A stretch of 57,099 nt of DNA. Source: Bacteroidales bacterium (GTDB lineage: Bacteria; Bacteroidota; Bacteroidia; Bacteroidales; ML635J-15). The stretch is from positions 1 through 57,099 of the forward strand of contig JALOAQ010000001.1 in NCBI GenBank assembly GCA_023228725.1, read 5' to 3'. Position numbers and translations under genes: made by a program. Position 1 is the stretch's first letter. The number at the start of each line of letters is the position of its first letter. The notes beneath the pieces were generated by a model. The model was not told the DNA's origin and did no database searches. It worked only from the letters and a program-made list of their open reading frames with translations. This document shows, in pieces, positions 1 through 7,430 of this stretch.

Positions 1-1
1 A

Positions 2-382
2 TTTGAAAAACTTGTAATTTGGAAATCCGCAATGGAATATGGAGAATTAATAAACAAAACAGTTTTAAGTTTTCCAAAAGACGAAGCGTTTTATCTAATA
101 AATCAATTTCGCAAGGCAGCAGATTCTATTGCATTAAATATTGCCGAAGGAGCTATTGTACAGTCGAACCCAAATCAAATTAGACTAACATCTTATTCTA
201 TACGCTCTATTGCTGAGGTAGTTACCTGCTTGTACAAAGCAAGAAATAGAAATTTTATTAGTGAAGATTTTTTTGATATAGCTTATCAAGATGCTCACAA
301 ATTATTAAAAATGCTAGTTGCTTTTAAAGCAAAATTAGAAGAGGTAAATAAAAATAGAATTTTAAAACAAGATTCTGAATAA
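2..382 (+). CDS. four-helix bundle protein, 23S rRNA IVP-like (5' end outside window)
   Basis: The reading frame is open from base 2, where it encodes FEKLVIWKSA just before the first ATG at 32. That string is the usual N-terminus of the four-helix-bundle / 23S rRNA intervening-sequence protein family, so the true start lies upstream and the first few residues are missing. Family hallmarks seen are the hydrophobic heptads, the FRKAADSIALNIAEGA segment and the LYKARNRNFIS segment. About 126 residues are visible against a usual length near 120. The biochemical role of the family is unknown; members occur in rRNA intervening sequences and as stand-alone accessory genes. It ends 19 nt before ssb, so the two may be cotranscribed. 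Confidence 0.85.
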   Translation, partial: FEKLVIWKSAMEYGELINKTVLSFPKDEAFYLINQFRKAADSIALNIAEGAIVQSNPNQIRLTSYSIRSIAEVVTCLYKARNRNFISEDFFDIAYQDAHKLLKMLVAFKAKLEEVNKNRILKQDSE

Positions 383-401
383 AAACATTAAAACTTTAAT
401 T

Positions 402-761
402 ATGAATTTGAATAATAGGGTACAACTAATAGGAATAATTGCAAATCATCCCGTTATAAGAACTTTCGGCTCAGGTAACAAAGTTGCAAGATTTACAATA
501 GAAACCACAGACGTTTATAAACAAGGCGAAAAATTGGTTAAAGAAGTTTTAAGGCATAATGTTGTTGCTTGGGGAAGTTTAGCCGAAATGGTTAGCAATT
601 CTTTATCAAAATCTTCAGAAATTGCTGTTGACGGAAAACTAATGCGACGTTCTTATACCGACCACAGAGGAGATACGCAATATATCACAGAAGTTGTGTT
701 AACAACAATTGTACGAAGTTCGTTTATGCAAGACTTTTCACAAAATACAAAATCTGCATAA
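402..761 (+). CDS. ssb: short single-stranded DNA-binding protein
   Basis: A 119-residue OB-fold SSB that binds ssDNA in replication, repair and recombination. The N-terminus (MNLNNRVQLIGIIANHP), the VARFTIETTDVY strand, the HNVVAWGSLAE strand and the DGKLMRRSYTD segment follow the bacterial SSB core in order. It is unusual in ending almost directly after the OB fold: the Gly/Pro-rich linker and acidic DDIPF-type tip that recruit partner proteins are absent, and the C-terminus is FSQNTKSA. It may therefore be an accessory SSB rather than the main one, which is inference. It is followed immediately by a bidirectional terminator. Confidence 0.9.
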   Translation: MNLNNRVQLIGIIANHPVIRTFGSGNKVARFTIETTDVYKQGEKLVKEVLRHNVVAWGSLAEMVSNSLSKSSEIAVDGKLMRRSYTDHRGDTQYITEVVLTTIVRSSFMQDFSQNTKSA

Positions 762-769
762 ACCCAAAA

Positions 770-795
770 ACCGAGCTTTAAAGTTCGGTTTTTTT
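770..795. terminator. bidirectional rho-independent terminator between ssb and sixA-like gene
   Basis: The stem ACCGAGC / GTTCGGT (one G-U pair) has a TTTAAA loop that can close further, with an A-run before it and a T-run after it. It works for the convergent genes on both strands. Confidence 0.8.
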
Positions 796-1282
796 ATATA
801 GTTTTAGGGGTAAAAAATTTCAATATTTTACCGGTTTCTGCTTCTATATCATCCCATTTATAGAAATCCAACTCAATATGCGCCACACTACTTGTAGGCA
901 TATTATCAATATTGGAGCTTGTTAATAAATTTGCAAAACTTGTTATCCCAGGATTATGAGCTATTAAAAAAACATGTTTAGTTTTCACATTTTGTTCCAT
1001 TAAAACCTCAATAAATTCAGAAGTACTACACAAATATATTTCATCAACAAATTCAATTTCATCTTCGGGATAATCAATTTGTTCTGCAATAATTTCGGCA
1101 GTGTGGGCAGCTCTTTCGGCTGGGCTTGAAATTATTAAATCTGGTTTTGGTAAATGTTTTGCAAGATATTCACCTATCTTGTAAGCATCATCAATTCCTC
1201 TCTCAGTTAATATTCTGTCAAAATCAGAATCGCTGGTGTCTTGCTCAGATTTAGCATGACGAATCAAGGTTAAAAGTTTCAT
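794..1282 (-). CDS. SixA-type histidine phosphatase
   Basis: A histidine-phosphatase-superfamily protein of 162 residues. The catalytic RH pair is at residues 8-9 (LIRHAKSE), Arg57 sits in SSPAERAAHTAEI, and the second catalytic His is H109 in FLIAHNPG. Length and motifs match SixA phosphohistidine phosphatases, small cytoplasmic enzymes that remove phosphate from His residues of phosphorelay or PTS proteins. The substrate here cannot be read from sequence. It is a single gene, convergent with ssb, and its stop codon overlaps the shared terminator. Confidence 0.85.
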   Translation of the reverse strand: MKLLTLIRHAKSEQDTSDSDFDRILTERGIDDAYKIGEYLAKHLPKPDLIISSPAERAAHTAEIIAEQIDYPEDEIEFVDEIYLCSTSEFIEVLMEQNVKTKHVFLIAHNPGITSFANLLTSSNIDNMPTSSVAHIELDFYKWDDIEAETGKILKFFTPKTI

Positions 1283-1397
1283 TTTTAAGACTTAAACAAT
1301 ATAGATTTTATTAAATACTTTTACTTAAAATAATTTTTTGCAATAATATTTATTTTTTTTGAAATAACAAAGAAGAAGCTTTGTTTTTTTTAAGTTT

Positions 1398-3431
1398 TCA
1401 ACTGATTACTGAACCATTTTGGGTTATTTTTTCAGGGCTAATAAACTTTAAACTACCGTCTTGGTCTGTAGCCATTAAAATCATTCCTGCAGATTCTATA
1501 CCTCTCAATTTTCGAGGAGCAAGATTAATTAAAACGCATACTTGTTTGCCAATAATTTCTTCAGGTTTATAATATTCGGCAATACCCGAAACAATTGTTC
1601 GTTTATCAACACCTGTATCAACCAAAAGTTTTAATAATTTATCAGCCTTTTCAACCTTTTCTGCTTCTAAAATTGTGGCAATTCTAATATCTTGTTTTAC
1701 AAAATCATCATAAGTAATTTCTTCTTTTTGTGGGTCTATTGTTTTTTCAGAAAGTTCATTCATCTTTTTAGTTTTTTCAAGTTTATTTAACTGTTTTTCA
1801 ATTTTTTCATCATCAATAATTTCAAATAAAAGTTCGGCATTATTAATTTTATGCTCAGGCTTTAACAAATCAAATTTTAAAACATCTTCCCAATCTGTTT
1901 TGCCCATATTTAGTAAATTACGAAGTTTTAAAGATGTAAAAGGCAAAAACACTTCACTTAAAATTACATTTATAGCACATAGTTGAAGAGAATAATACAT
2001 AATTGTTTTTACTCTTTCCGGATTTGTTTTAATTAATTTCCAAGGCTCTGTATCGGCTAAATATTTATTCCCTATTCTAGAAATTTGCATAAAATCTTTT
2101 AGAGCTTCTCTAAACTTATAATTTTCTATATTTTTTTCAATAGAAGATTTAATTCTAAAAACCTCTTCACGTATTTCCTGCTCAACTTGTGTAATTTCAC
2201 TTGGTTGAGGTAGTTTCCCATCATAATATTTATGAGTAAGAACAAGTGCTCTATTTACAAAATTCCCGAAAATAGCTACTAATTCATTATTATTTCTGGC
2301 TTGAAAATCTTTCCAAGTAAAATCGCTATCCTTAGTTTCGGGAGCATTTGCACAAAGTACATAACGCAACACATCTTGTTTATTTGGAAATTCTTCTAAA
2401 TATTCGTGTAGCCAAACAGCCCAATTTCTAGAAGTACTGATTTTATCGCCTTCTAAGTTTAAGAATTCGTTAGCTGGAACATTTTCGGGTAAAATATAAC
2501 TACCTTCTTGTTTCAACATTGCAGGAAAAATAATACAATGAAAAACTATATTATCCTTTCCTATAAAGTGTACTAATTTAGTTTCAGAATCTTTCCAATA
2601 TTTTTCCCAATCCTGTCTTAATTCTTTTGTTGCCGAAATATATCCAATAGGCGCATCAAACCAAACATAAAGAACTTTGTTTTCTGCTTGAGGTATAGGT
2701 AATTTTACACCCCAATTCAAATCTCGGGTTACAGCACGTGGAAAAAGTCCTGCATCTAACCAAGATTTACACTGACCATAAACATTAGTTTTCCATTCTT
2801 TATGCTCTTCAAGAATCCATTGTTTAAGCCAATTTTCATATTTATCCAAAGGCAAATACCAATGTTTAGTTTCTTTCAAAACAGGTTTATTTCCACTTAT
2901 AACCGAAACTGGATTAATTAACTCGTCTGAACTAAGTGAAGAACCACAGCTTTCGCATTGGTCGCCATAAGCATTTTCAGCTCCACATTTTGGACAAGTT
3001 CCTATGATATATCTATCGGCTAAAAACTGATTTTCAGCATCATCAAAAAATTGTTTACTCGTCTTTTCAATAAATTCTCCTTTATCGTACAAGCTTTTAA
3101 AAAAACTTGCAGCTGTTTCATGATGAATTTTATTACTAGTACGGCTATATATATCAAAAGAAATTCCAAATTTTTCAAATGAATCTTTTATAATATTATG
3201 ATAACGATCAACTATTTTTTGTGGACTTACTCCTTCTTTTCTTGCTGTAAGAGTGATTGGTACGCCATGTTCATCAGAACCACCAATAAAAACCACATCT
3301 TGATGTTTTAATCTTAAATATCTTACGTAAATGTCGGCGGGTACATAAACTCCTGCAAGATGACCAATATGAATAGGACCGTTTGCATAAGGCAAAGCTG
3401 TTGTAACAGTATATCTTTTAAATTCTTTCAT
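1398..3431 (-). CDS. metG: methionyl-tRNA synthetase with C-terminal tRNA-binding domain
   Basis: Charges tRNA-Met with methionine in the cytoplasm. The Rossmann core carries the HIGH motif at residues 21-24 (PIHIGHLAG), a zinc-knuckle insertion with two CxxC pairs (CPKC and CESC), and the signature loop in the Bacteroidota form KISTS instead of KMSKS. An anticodon-binding helical domain follows. A C-terminal EMAPII-like tRNA-binding domain covers about the last 110 residues (DDFVKQDIRIATI, then APRKLRG). I chose the ATG at 3431 (677 aa) over the upstream possibility at 3470, because the protein then begins MKEFKRYTVTTALPYANG as in the family and because a -7 box lies between the two. Confidence 0.96.
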   Translation of the reverse strand: MKEFKRYTVTTALPYANGPIHIGHLAGVYVPADIYVRYLRLKHQDVVFIGGSDEHGVPITLTARKEGVSPQKIVDRYHNIIKDSFEKFGISFDIYSRTSNKIHHETAASFFKSLYDKGEFIEKTSKQFFDDAENQFLADRYIIGTCPKCGAENAYGDQCESCGSSLSSDELINPVSVISGNKPVLKETKHWYLPLDKYENWLKQWILEEHKEWKTNVYGQCKSWLDAGLFPRAVTRDLNWGVKLPIPQAENKVLYVWFDAPIGYISATKELRQDWEKYWKDSETKLVHFIGKDNIVFHCIIFPAMLKQEGSYILPENVPANEFLNLEGDKISTSRNWAVWLHEYLEEFPNKQDVLRYVLCANAPETKDSDFTWKDFQARNNNELVAIFGNFVNRALVLTHKYYDGKLPQPSEITQVEQEIREEVFRIKSSIEKNIENYKFREALKDFMQISRIGNKYLADTEPWKLIKTNPERVKTIMYYSLQLCAINVILSEVFLPFTSLKLRNLLNMGKTDWEDVLKFDLLKPEHKINNAELLFEIIDDEKIEKQLNKLEKTKKMNELSEKTIDPQKEEITYDDFVKQDIRIATILEAEKVEKADKLLKLLVDTGVDKRTIVSGIAEYYKPEEIIGKQVCVLINLAPRKLRGIESAGMILMATDQDGSLKFISPEKITQNGSVIS

Positions 3432-3446
3432 TAATCTAAATTTTTG

Positions 3447-3454
3447 CAAAAATA
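3447..3454 (-). promoter_or_regulatory. -7 promoter box for metG
   Basis: TATTTTTG on the minus strand matches the Bacteroidota TAnnTTTG box. It sits 15 nt upstream of the ATG at 3431, which supports that start. I see no convincing -33 TTG. Confidence 0.45.
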
Positions 3455-3536
3455 AGAAATTTGAAAACAAATAGAAATAAATGATATAAAATCACAGAAA
3501 AATCTGTAAGTTTTTTTGAGGAGGAGACTGTAAAAG

Positions 3537-3605
3537 TGGGGTTTTGGCGGGATTTTTGTTGCAAAGCAAAACAAAAATCATGACAAAACAGGCGGAAAAT
3601 TCAAC
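3537..3605. repeat. dispersed structured repeat B, copy 1
   Basis: A 69-bp intergenic sequence that recurs at 52909-52975. It folds as GTTTTG / CAAAAC (3541-3546 with 3584-3589), a symmetric 4x4 internal loop GCGG / ATGA, then GATTTTTG / CAAAAATC (3551-3558 with 3572-3579) and a variable apical loop. The two stems and the internal loop are the same in both copies while the apical loop differs in sequence and length, as expected if structure is what is retained. It lies on the 3' side of the EcoRI-type cassette. Confidence 0.75.
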
Positions 3606-3615
3606 CTCAGCTCTC

Positions 3616-3680
3616 GACCGATAATTATCGGTCATTTCGAGCGAAGCTCTGCTTTGTGAGAAATCTCCCCTGCTATGCTC
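3616..3680. repeat. 18-bp perfect palindrome and GAGCGAAG-type intergenic repeat
   Basis: GACCGATAATTATCGGTC (3616-3633) is a perfect palindrome. It runs into TCATTTCGAGCGAAGCTC and then GTGAGAAATCTC, which resembles the widespread 'TCATTTCGAGCGAAG...GAGAAATCTC' intergenic repeat of bacterial genomes; that resemblance is from memory, not a search. No coding function is seen. Together with repeat B and the direct repeat at 3805 it fills the 451-bp gap between metG and the methyltransferase gene. Confidence 0.5.
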
Positions 3681-3804
3681 ATATTAATTGTTTTTTCTTG
3701 TTATTTATTTTTCTGAGCCTCCCTCTCTTAAAAACAAATCGACATTGCTACAAAAAACACAAAGGGCTATCCAATATTTGGGCATACTACCCAAACAAAC
3801 CCCT

Positions 3805-3841
3805 AGTTTGTTACGTTCTATTGTTACAAAATTAACAATAA
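3805..3841. repeat. left 37-bp direct repeat flanking the EcoRI-type cassette
   Basis: Matches 5898-5934 at 32 of 37 positions in the same orientation (shared pieces TTTGTTAC, TTCTATT and ACAAAATTAACAATAA). It lies 42 bp beyond the methyltransferase stop. A partial third copy (AATTTGTTAC-TTC-ATT) is at 5773-5790 just upstream of the endonuclease start. Confidence 0.7.
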
Positions 3842-3882
3842 TTTTTATAAAACAATTGTTTTTATTAGTTTTATTTAATAAT

Positions 3883-4926
3883 TTATCTTTGGAAATTGGG
3901 GATTTCTAATTTTTTTGTTACCTGTTGGATATTTGTTTTTTGTGATATTCTTTTTAGTCGTTTATTTCTAATTATTATTCTAAAATAAGGATATTTTCCG
4001 CCTATTGATAAATCTTTCTCATCATCTCCTTTTCTGAATTTGATTATTTCAAATTGGTCAGGGTTAAATTTATGTAAAAACGTAATGGGCACTCCCATAA
4101 ACCCATCATAGTCCATTGGAATATTTTGCGTTTTATCTACATTAATTCCGTTGTAATTGTCATATTTCGGGTATTCAATTTCATTTCCATGATACTTCTT
4201 TGTAAGCTTAATGTCTTCGTGTCGTTTAGATGTGTCTAAATTAGTGAGCCATAGACAATTATTAGGTGAAATTATTCTGTTACCTAAATTATCTATTTTG
4301 GTTTCTGTTCCATAAAGTTCATAGTGTTCGGGTACAATAAAACCTGAAATACCTCTGCCAAGATTTATTCCTAACCAAGATTTGTTCTCTTTGATGAGTT
4401 TAAATATTTCTTTGTATGTTATAGCATTGATATTACCTATTATTAGAAATTCCTTTTTGAACTTAACTATTTGGGCTACAAAATCTCTAAATAAAGAAAA
4501 TGGGGGATTTGTAACAACGATATCAGATTGTTTTAGTAGTTCAATACTTTCTGCACTGCGAAAATCTCCATCACCTTTGAAGTAAGCAATATCCTTTGAT
4601 GTTGGAGTAATATTTTCTTCATCTCTTCCTGTGTAAATATAAAATGAACCATTTTCGGTTTTATTGGAATTAAACAAATCCATTTCTTGTTCTCTATAAC
4701 AAGATGCTATTAATTTTTTAAGTCCTAAATCCTTGAAATTTGATGCAAAATATTTGAAAAAATTACTAATTGTAGGGTCATCACAATTGCAATAAACTAC
4801 TTTATCTCTAAAATGTTCTTTATAATGTTGTAATTCACTTTCTATATCAGAAAGTTGAGTATAAAACTCATCACTTTTTGATTTTTTAGCTTGTTGCAGT
4901 AATTTATTTGTTGCATTTCTTGCCAT
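3883..4926 (-). CDS. EcoRI-type adenine-specific DNA methyltransferase
   Basis: The modification partner of the EcoRI-like endonuclease encoded 3 nt upstream. It is expected to methylate adenine in GAATTC and protect the host. From the N-terminus MARNATNKLL, SDEFYTQ, CNCDDPTISNFFKYF and the catalytic NPPF motif at residues 140-143 to SPNNCLWLTNLD and PITFLHKFNP, it follows M.EcoRI almost block for block. M.EcoRI, as I recall it, ends just after a NKRL segment. Here the frame continues about 22 residues further (QQVTKKLEIPNFQR), so the C-terminal tail probably reads into flanking DNA. Specificity is inferred from similarity. Confidence 0.93.
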   Translation of the reverse strand: MARNATNKLLQQAKKSKSDEFYTQLSDIESELQHYKEHFRDKVVYCNCDDPTISNFFKYFASNFKDLGLKKLIASCYREQEMDLFNSNKTENGSFYIYTGRDEENITPTSKDIAYFKGDGDFRSAESIELLKQSDIVVTNPPFSLFRDFVAQIVKFKKEFLIIGNINAITYKEIFKLIKENKSWLGINLGRGISGFIVPEHYELYGTETKIDNLGNRIISPNNCLWLTNLDTSKRHEDIKLTKKYHGNEIEYPKYDNYNGINVDKTQNIPMDYDGFMGVPITFLHKFNPDQFEIIKFRKGDDEKDLSIGGKYPYFRIIIRNKRLKRISQKTNIQQVTKKLEIPNFQR

Positions 4927-4929
4927 TGC

Positions 4930-5766
4930 CTATTTCTTTTCGGTTAGCTGCTTGAACAAATCACTTCCTAAAACTTGGAGAGATGTTTTAGAAACCTCCA
5001 TCATTATTTCAAACATTGTTTTAATATTCCATCTTTCTCCATTACCTTGTGTATAAATAGATGTAGCTTGAAGCATAATGGTTTTATCCTTATGCTTAAC
5101 AAATTTATTTTTACATAAATTGGTATTGATTGGCATCCCATAATTTGCAGAAGTCAATTTATCTAATCTATTCAACATTCCAGAATTGTATTCCAAGCTT
5201 ACTACTCTACCATCAGGTCTTTTGATAGAGATAGTTTCTGTTAGAAAATTTGACCCTTCCAAAAATAATATGTAAGGAAAATGTGATTCAGATAGCATTA
5301 GGTTTGCAATTTCAGATATGTTTTTATGCGATCTTTCAATTGCATTACCAGCAGCCATTAAATCTTGATTGTTATCCTTACCTACTAATTTACCCTTTTT
5401 GATATTTTCAATGTCCTTTCCTTGATGCTTGGCTTCTGATACTAGAATAATTCTCCAATTTTCATTGTCATCTTTGACTTCTATTATTCCACCATCAGGA
5501 ATTATACTTGAATTTGCAACAAAAAGAGTTTGACCTAAGTCTTTATCAACTTTTTGTAGTGCTTCATTTATTTCTTCTTTTCTTATACTTGTTCTATGGC
5601 GAAAAGATAATTGGGGAAATTCATTTTCAAGTTGCTCGATAACAAGATTCGATATTTTTCCAACAGTAACATCGTGTAACTTCGCTTCATTGCTAAATAT
5701 ACCAACAACGCCATGCGTTTCTTTATGTTGTTTTGTTAACCTTTTAGATTGATTTTTCTTAGCCAT
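4930..5766 (-). CDS. EcoRI-type type II restriction endonuclease
   Basis: A 278-residue protein collinear with R.EcoRI. The catalytic residues fall at the same numbers as in EcoRI: D91 (PDGG), E111 and K113 (SEAKHQGK). The recognition segment MAAGNAIERSH gives M137, N141 and R145, and R200 is in GMLNRL. The predicted activity is cleavage of GAATTC as a homodimer. The catalytic and DNA-contact positions I could check are intact, so the enzyme should be active, which is inference. R precedes M with only 3 nt between, the same order as in the E. coli plasmid system. The gene has its own promoter and a C10 tract about 100 bp upstream. Confidence 0.95.
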   Translation of the reverse strand: MAKKNQSKRLTKQHKETHGVVGIFSNEAKLHDVTVGKISNLVIEQLENEFPQLSFRHRTSIRKEEINEALQKVDKDLGQTLFVANSSIIPDGGIIEVKDDNENWRIILVSEAKHQGKDIENIKKGKLVGKDNNQDLMAAGNAIERSHKNISEIANLMLSESHFPYILFLEGSNFLTETISIKRPDGRVVSLEYNSGMLNRLDKLTSANYGMPINTNLCKNKFVKHKDKTIMLQATSIYTQGNGERWNIKTMFEIMMEVSKTSLQVLGSDLFKQLTEKK

Positions 5767-5798
5767 TTATCTAATTTGTTACATTCCATTTGATTACG

Positions 5799-5829
5799 CA
5801 AAGATACTAATTTTTTTAGAATGATGCAA
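5799..5829 (-). promoter_or_regulatory. promoter of the EcoRI-type R-M pair
   Basis: On the minus strand TTG (5827-5829), a 20-bp spacer and TATCTTTG (5799-5806) match the Bacteroidota -33/-7 consensus. The box ends 33 nt before the endonuclease ATG. No separate promoter is evident for the methyltransferase. Confidence 0.6.
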
Positions 5830-5867
5830 TTTTTCTTAGCTTACAGTCTAACTCACTTACCCACGCT

Positions 5868-5877
5868 CCCCCCCCCC
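5868..5877. repeat. C10 homopolymer upstream of the EcoRI-type promoter
   Basis: Ten consecutive C in an AT-rich intergenic region, about 40 bp upstream of the -33 element. Such tracts are prone to slippage. It lies outside any reading frame, so an effect could only be on promoter spacing or activity. Confidence 0.7.
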
Positions 5878-5897
5878 ATATCCAGAAATAATCCACC

Positions 5898-5934
5898 AAT
5901 TTGTTACTTTCTATTCCCACAAAATTAACAATAA
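5898..5934. repeat. right 37-bp direct repeat flanking the EcoRI-type cassette
   Basis: Partner of 3805-3841 (32/37 identical, same orientation). The two copies bracket the R-M genes, their promoter and the C10 tract, about 2.06 kb. Confidence 0.7.
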
Positions 5935-5983
5935 ATTCTAATATTTGGGCTTAAACTTAATTTAATTTCCAAAAAAAAAACTC

Positions 5984-6079
5984 CGAGTTTTAAAACTCGA
6001 ACCGATTTGATGGCTAAAAACGAAACTTTATTTGGGAATTTACGTATAATCTAAGATGGGGTTGTTGGTTTTAGGTTTT
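5984..6079. repeat. dispersed repeat A, copy 1
   Basis: About 96 bp matching 52799-52893 at roughly nine positions in ten. It starts with the palindrome CGAGTTTTAAAACTCG. Read on the minus strand this is followed by a long T-run, so it resembles a terminator for minus-strand transcription. The rest (AATTTACGTATAAT, GGTTTTAGGTTTT) has no coding potential I can support. The surrounding gap 5767-6278 (512 bp) otherwise holds only the R-M promoter, the C10 tract and the right direct repeat. Confidence 0.75.
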
Positions 6080-6278
6080 CTACTAAAAGTTTCTAACTTA
6101 TAATACCTGCCTTTATTCTTGCCTCGCTTTTTTAAATAGGTTCAAGTTCTGCAATTTTCATTTTTCAAAAAATTTAAACAAAACTTGTAGTTTTTAGTTT
6201 ATATATTTAATTTTGTGAAATATTTTATGGAGTATCCGAAAATCCAAAAAAGAGTAGGTAATTAAAAAACAATAATTG

Positions 6279-6758
6279 ATGAAGAAATTTTTTTTACTAA
6301 GCATTTTCGCTTTTTTATTTAGCATGTTTGTTTCAGCTCAAGTAAATTCTAATGCTATTGGTTTAAGATTTGGTGTTGGAAGTTTTAATGGAGCTGAACT
6401 TTCTTACCAAAAAGGTTTTGGCTCTTCAAACCGACTTGAGTTAGATTTAGGCTGGGGTGGTAATTCTAGTAATTACGGATTATCTTTAGCTGGAATTTAT
6501 CATTGGAATTGGAATATCGTTGAAGGATTAAATTGGTATGTTGGTCCTGGTGCAAGTGTTGGTTATTATCATTACGCCGGATATGAAGATCGTTTAGGTG
6601 TAGCGCTTGGTGGGCAAATTGGTTTAGAATATGATTTTAATACTTTAGGCGCTCCTTTGTTGCTAAGTATTGATTCACGCCCAATGTGGGACTTTTTAGG
6701 CGATACCAACCATAGCTTATATTGGGGTGGTGCCTTATCTATAAGATACACATTTTAA
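6279..6758 (+). CDS. small outer-membrane beta-barrel protein, unknown function
   Basis: A 159-residue exported protein. Residues 1-20 are a clear signal peptide (KKFFLLSIFAFLFSMFVSAQ). The mature part is built of short alternating strands rich in Gly, Tyr and Trp (LELDLGWGG, WYVGPGASVGYYHY) and ends in Phe after an aromatic strand (GALSIRYTF), as barrel proteins do. About eight strands would fit. I chose ATG 6279 over the preceding TTG because the signal peptide then starts normally. No named family is recognised. It is monocistronic with its own terminator. Confidence 0.75.
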   Translation: MKKFFLLSIFAFLFSMFVSAQVNSNAIGLRFGVGSFNGAELSYQKGFGSSNRLELDLGWGGNSSNYGLSLAGIYHWNWNIVEGLNWYVGPGASVGYYHYAGYEDRLGVALGGQIGLEYDFNTLGAPLLLSIDSRPMWDFLGDTNHSLYWGGALSIRYTF

Positions 6759-6780
6759 TTAAAAGAAATTAAAGAAATAA

Positions 6781-6818
6781 AAAAGAGGCTACCCTTATAA
6801 GACAGCCTCTTTTTTTTT
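6781..6818. terminator. rho-independent terminator after the small barrel protein
   Basis: AAAAGAGGCT and AGCCTCTTTT pair around a 13-nt loop and are followed by a T-run. The stem also has an A-run on its left, so it can serve iorB coming from the other side. Confidence 0.8.
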
Positions 6819-6833
6819 ATTATTAAGAAAACA

Positions 6834-7418
6834 TTATTTAATTTTTTCTTTTGCAAATTCATATCCTGCATGTAAGGCTTTTATATTCATTTCTACAAGC
6901 TCATCACCTTTTTTACCAAATAATGATTTTATCCCGCCTTCAAGTTCTTCAATAGCAAATCCTAAAAAAGGAGTAGCAGCACCAAGTACAACAACATTAG
7001 AAGATCTTACATTTCCTAAATCTTTTGCAATTTGCTCTGCATCTAAAGCAATTTTGTTTGGAAGCTTATCTATTGCAGCATAAATCTCTTCATCTTCAGG
7101 ATAATTTGGGATATTTTTAAATGGAACAGTATTGGTAATAAGATAACCGTCTTTTTTCAAAAAAGGTAAATATCTTAAAGATTCCATAGGTTCTACAGAT
7201 ATAATCATATCTGCATGTCCTTTAGTAATTAAATCTGAATAAATTGGTTTATCCGAAATTCTTAAATTTGATTGAACATCGCCTCCGCGTTGGCTCATTC
7301 CATGCACCTCGGCTTGTTTTAAGTATAAATTTTTATTTATAGCACTTGAGCCAATAATGGCAGCAATTGTTAAAATTCCTTGTCCGCCAACGCCTGCTAA
7401 AATTATGTCTTTTTTCAT
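6834..7418 (-). CDS. iorB: indolepyruvate:ferredoxin oxidoreductase, beta subunit
   Basis: The gamma-type (POR/KOR) domain subunit that pairs with IorA to oxidise aryl-2-oxo acids to aryl-CoA with ferredoxin as acceptor, a step in aromatic amino acid fermentation or, in reverse, synthesis. Visible marks are IILAGVGGQGILTIAAIIG at the N-terminus, AEVHGMSQRGGDV and the SVEPMESLRYLPFL segment. Length 194 is normal. It starts 12 nt after the iorA stop, so the two form an A-B operon. Confidence 0.92.
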   Translation of the reverse strand: MKKDIILAGVGGQGILTIAAIIGSSAINKNLYLKQAEVHGMSQRGGDVQSNLRISDKPIYSDLITKGHADMIISVEPMESLRYLPFLKKDGYLITNTVPFKNIPNYPEDEEIYAAIDKLPNKIALDAEQIAKDLGNVRSSNVVVLGAATPFLGFAIEELEGGIKSLFGKKGDELVEMNIKALHAGYEFAKEKIK

Positions 7419-7430
7419 GTTTGTAAATTT

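Noticed and set aside
1381..1572. Short plus-strand frame opposite metG
   Set aside because: A shadow of the metG C-terminal domain on the other strand.
3688..3909. 73-codon plus-strand frame between metG and the methyltransferase
   Set aside because: It spans the direct repeat and AT-rich gap, has no family resemblance and no plausible ribosome-binding context, and runs antisense into the methyltransferase gene.
3805..5934. EcoRI cassette as an insertion into an intact A-B repeat
   Set aside because: At 52.8 kb the order is A then B on the plus strand, but around the cassette it is B then A, so a simple insertion between A and B does not explain the layout.
5984..5999. Palindrome of repeat A as an ordinary terminator only
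   Set aside because: It is terminator-like on the minus strand, but at copy 1 there is no minus-strand gene upstream for it to end, and the roughly 80 bp beside it are also conserved. It was kept as part of a repeat.
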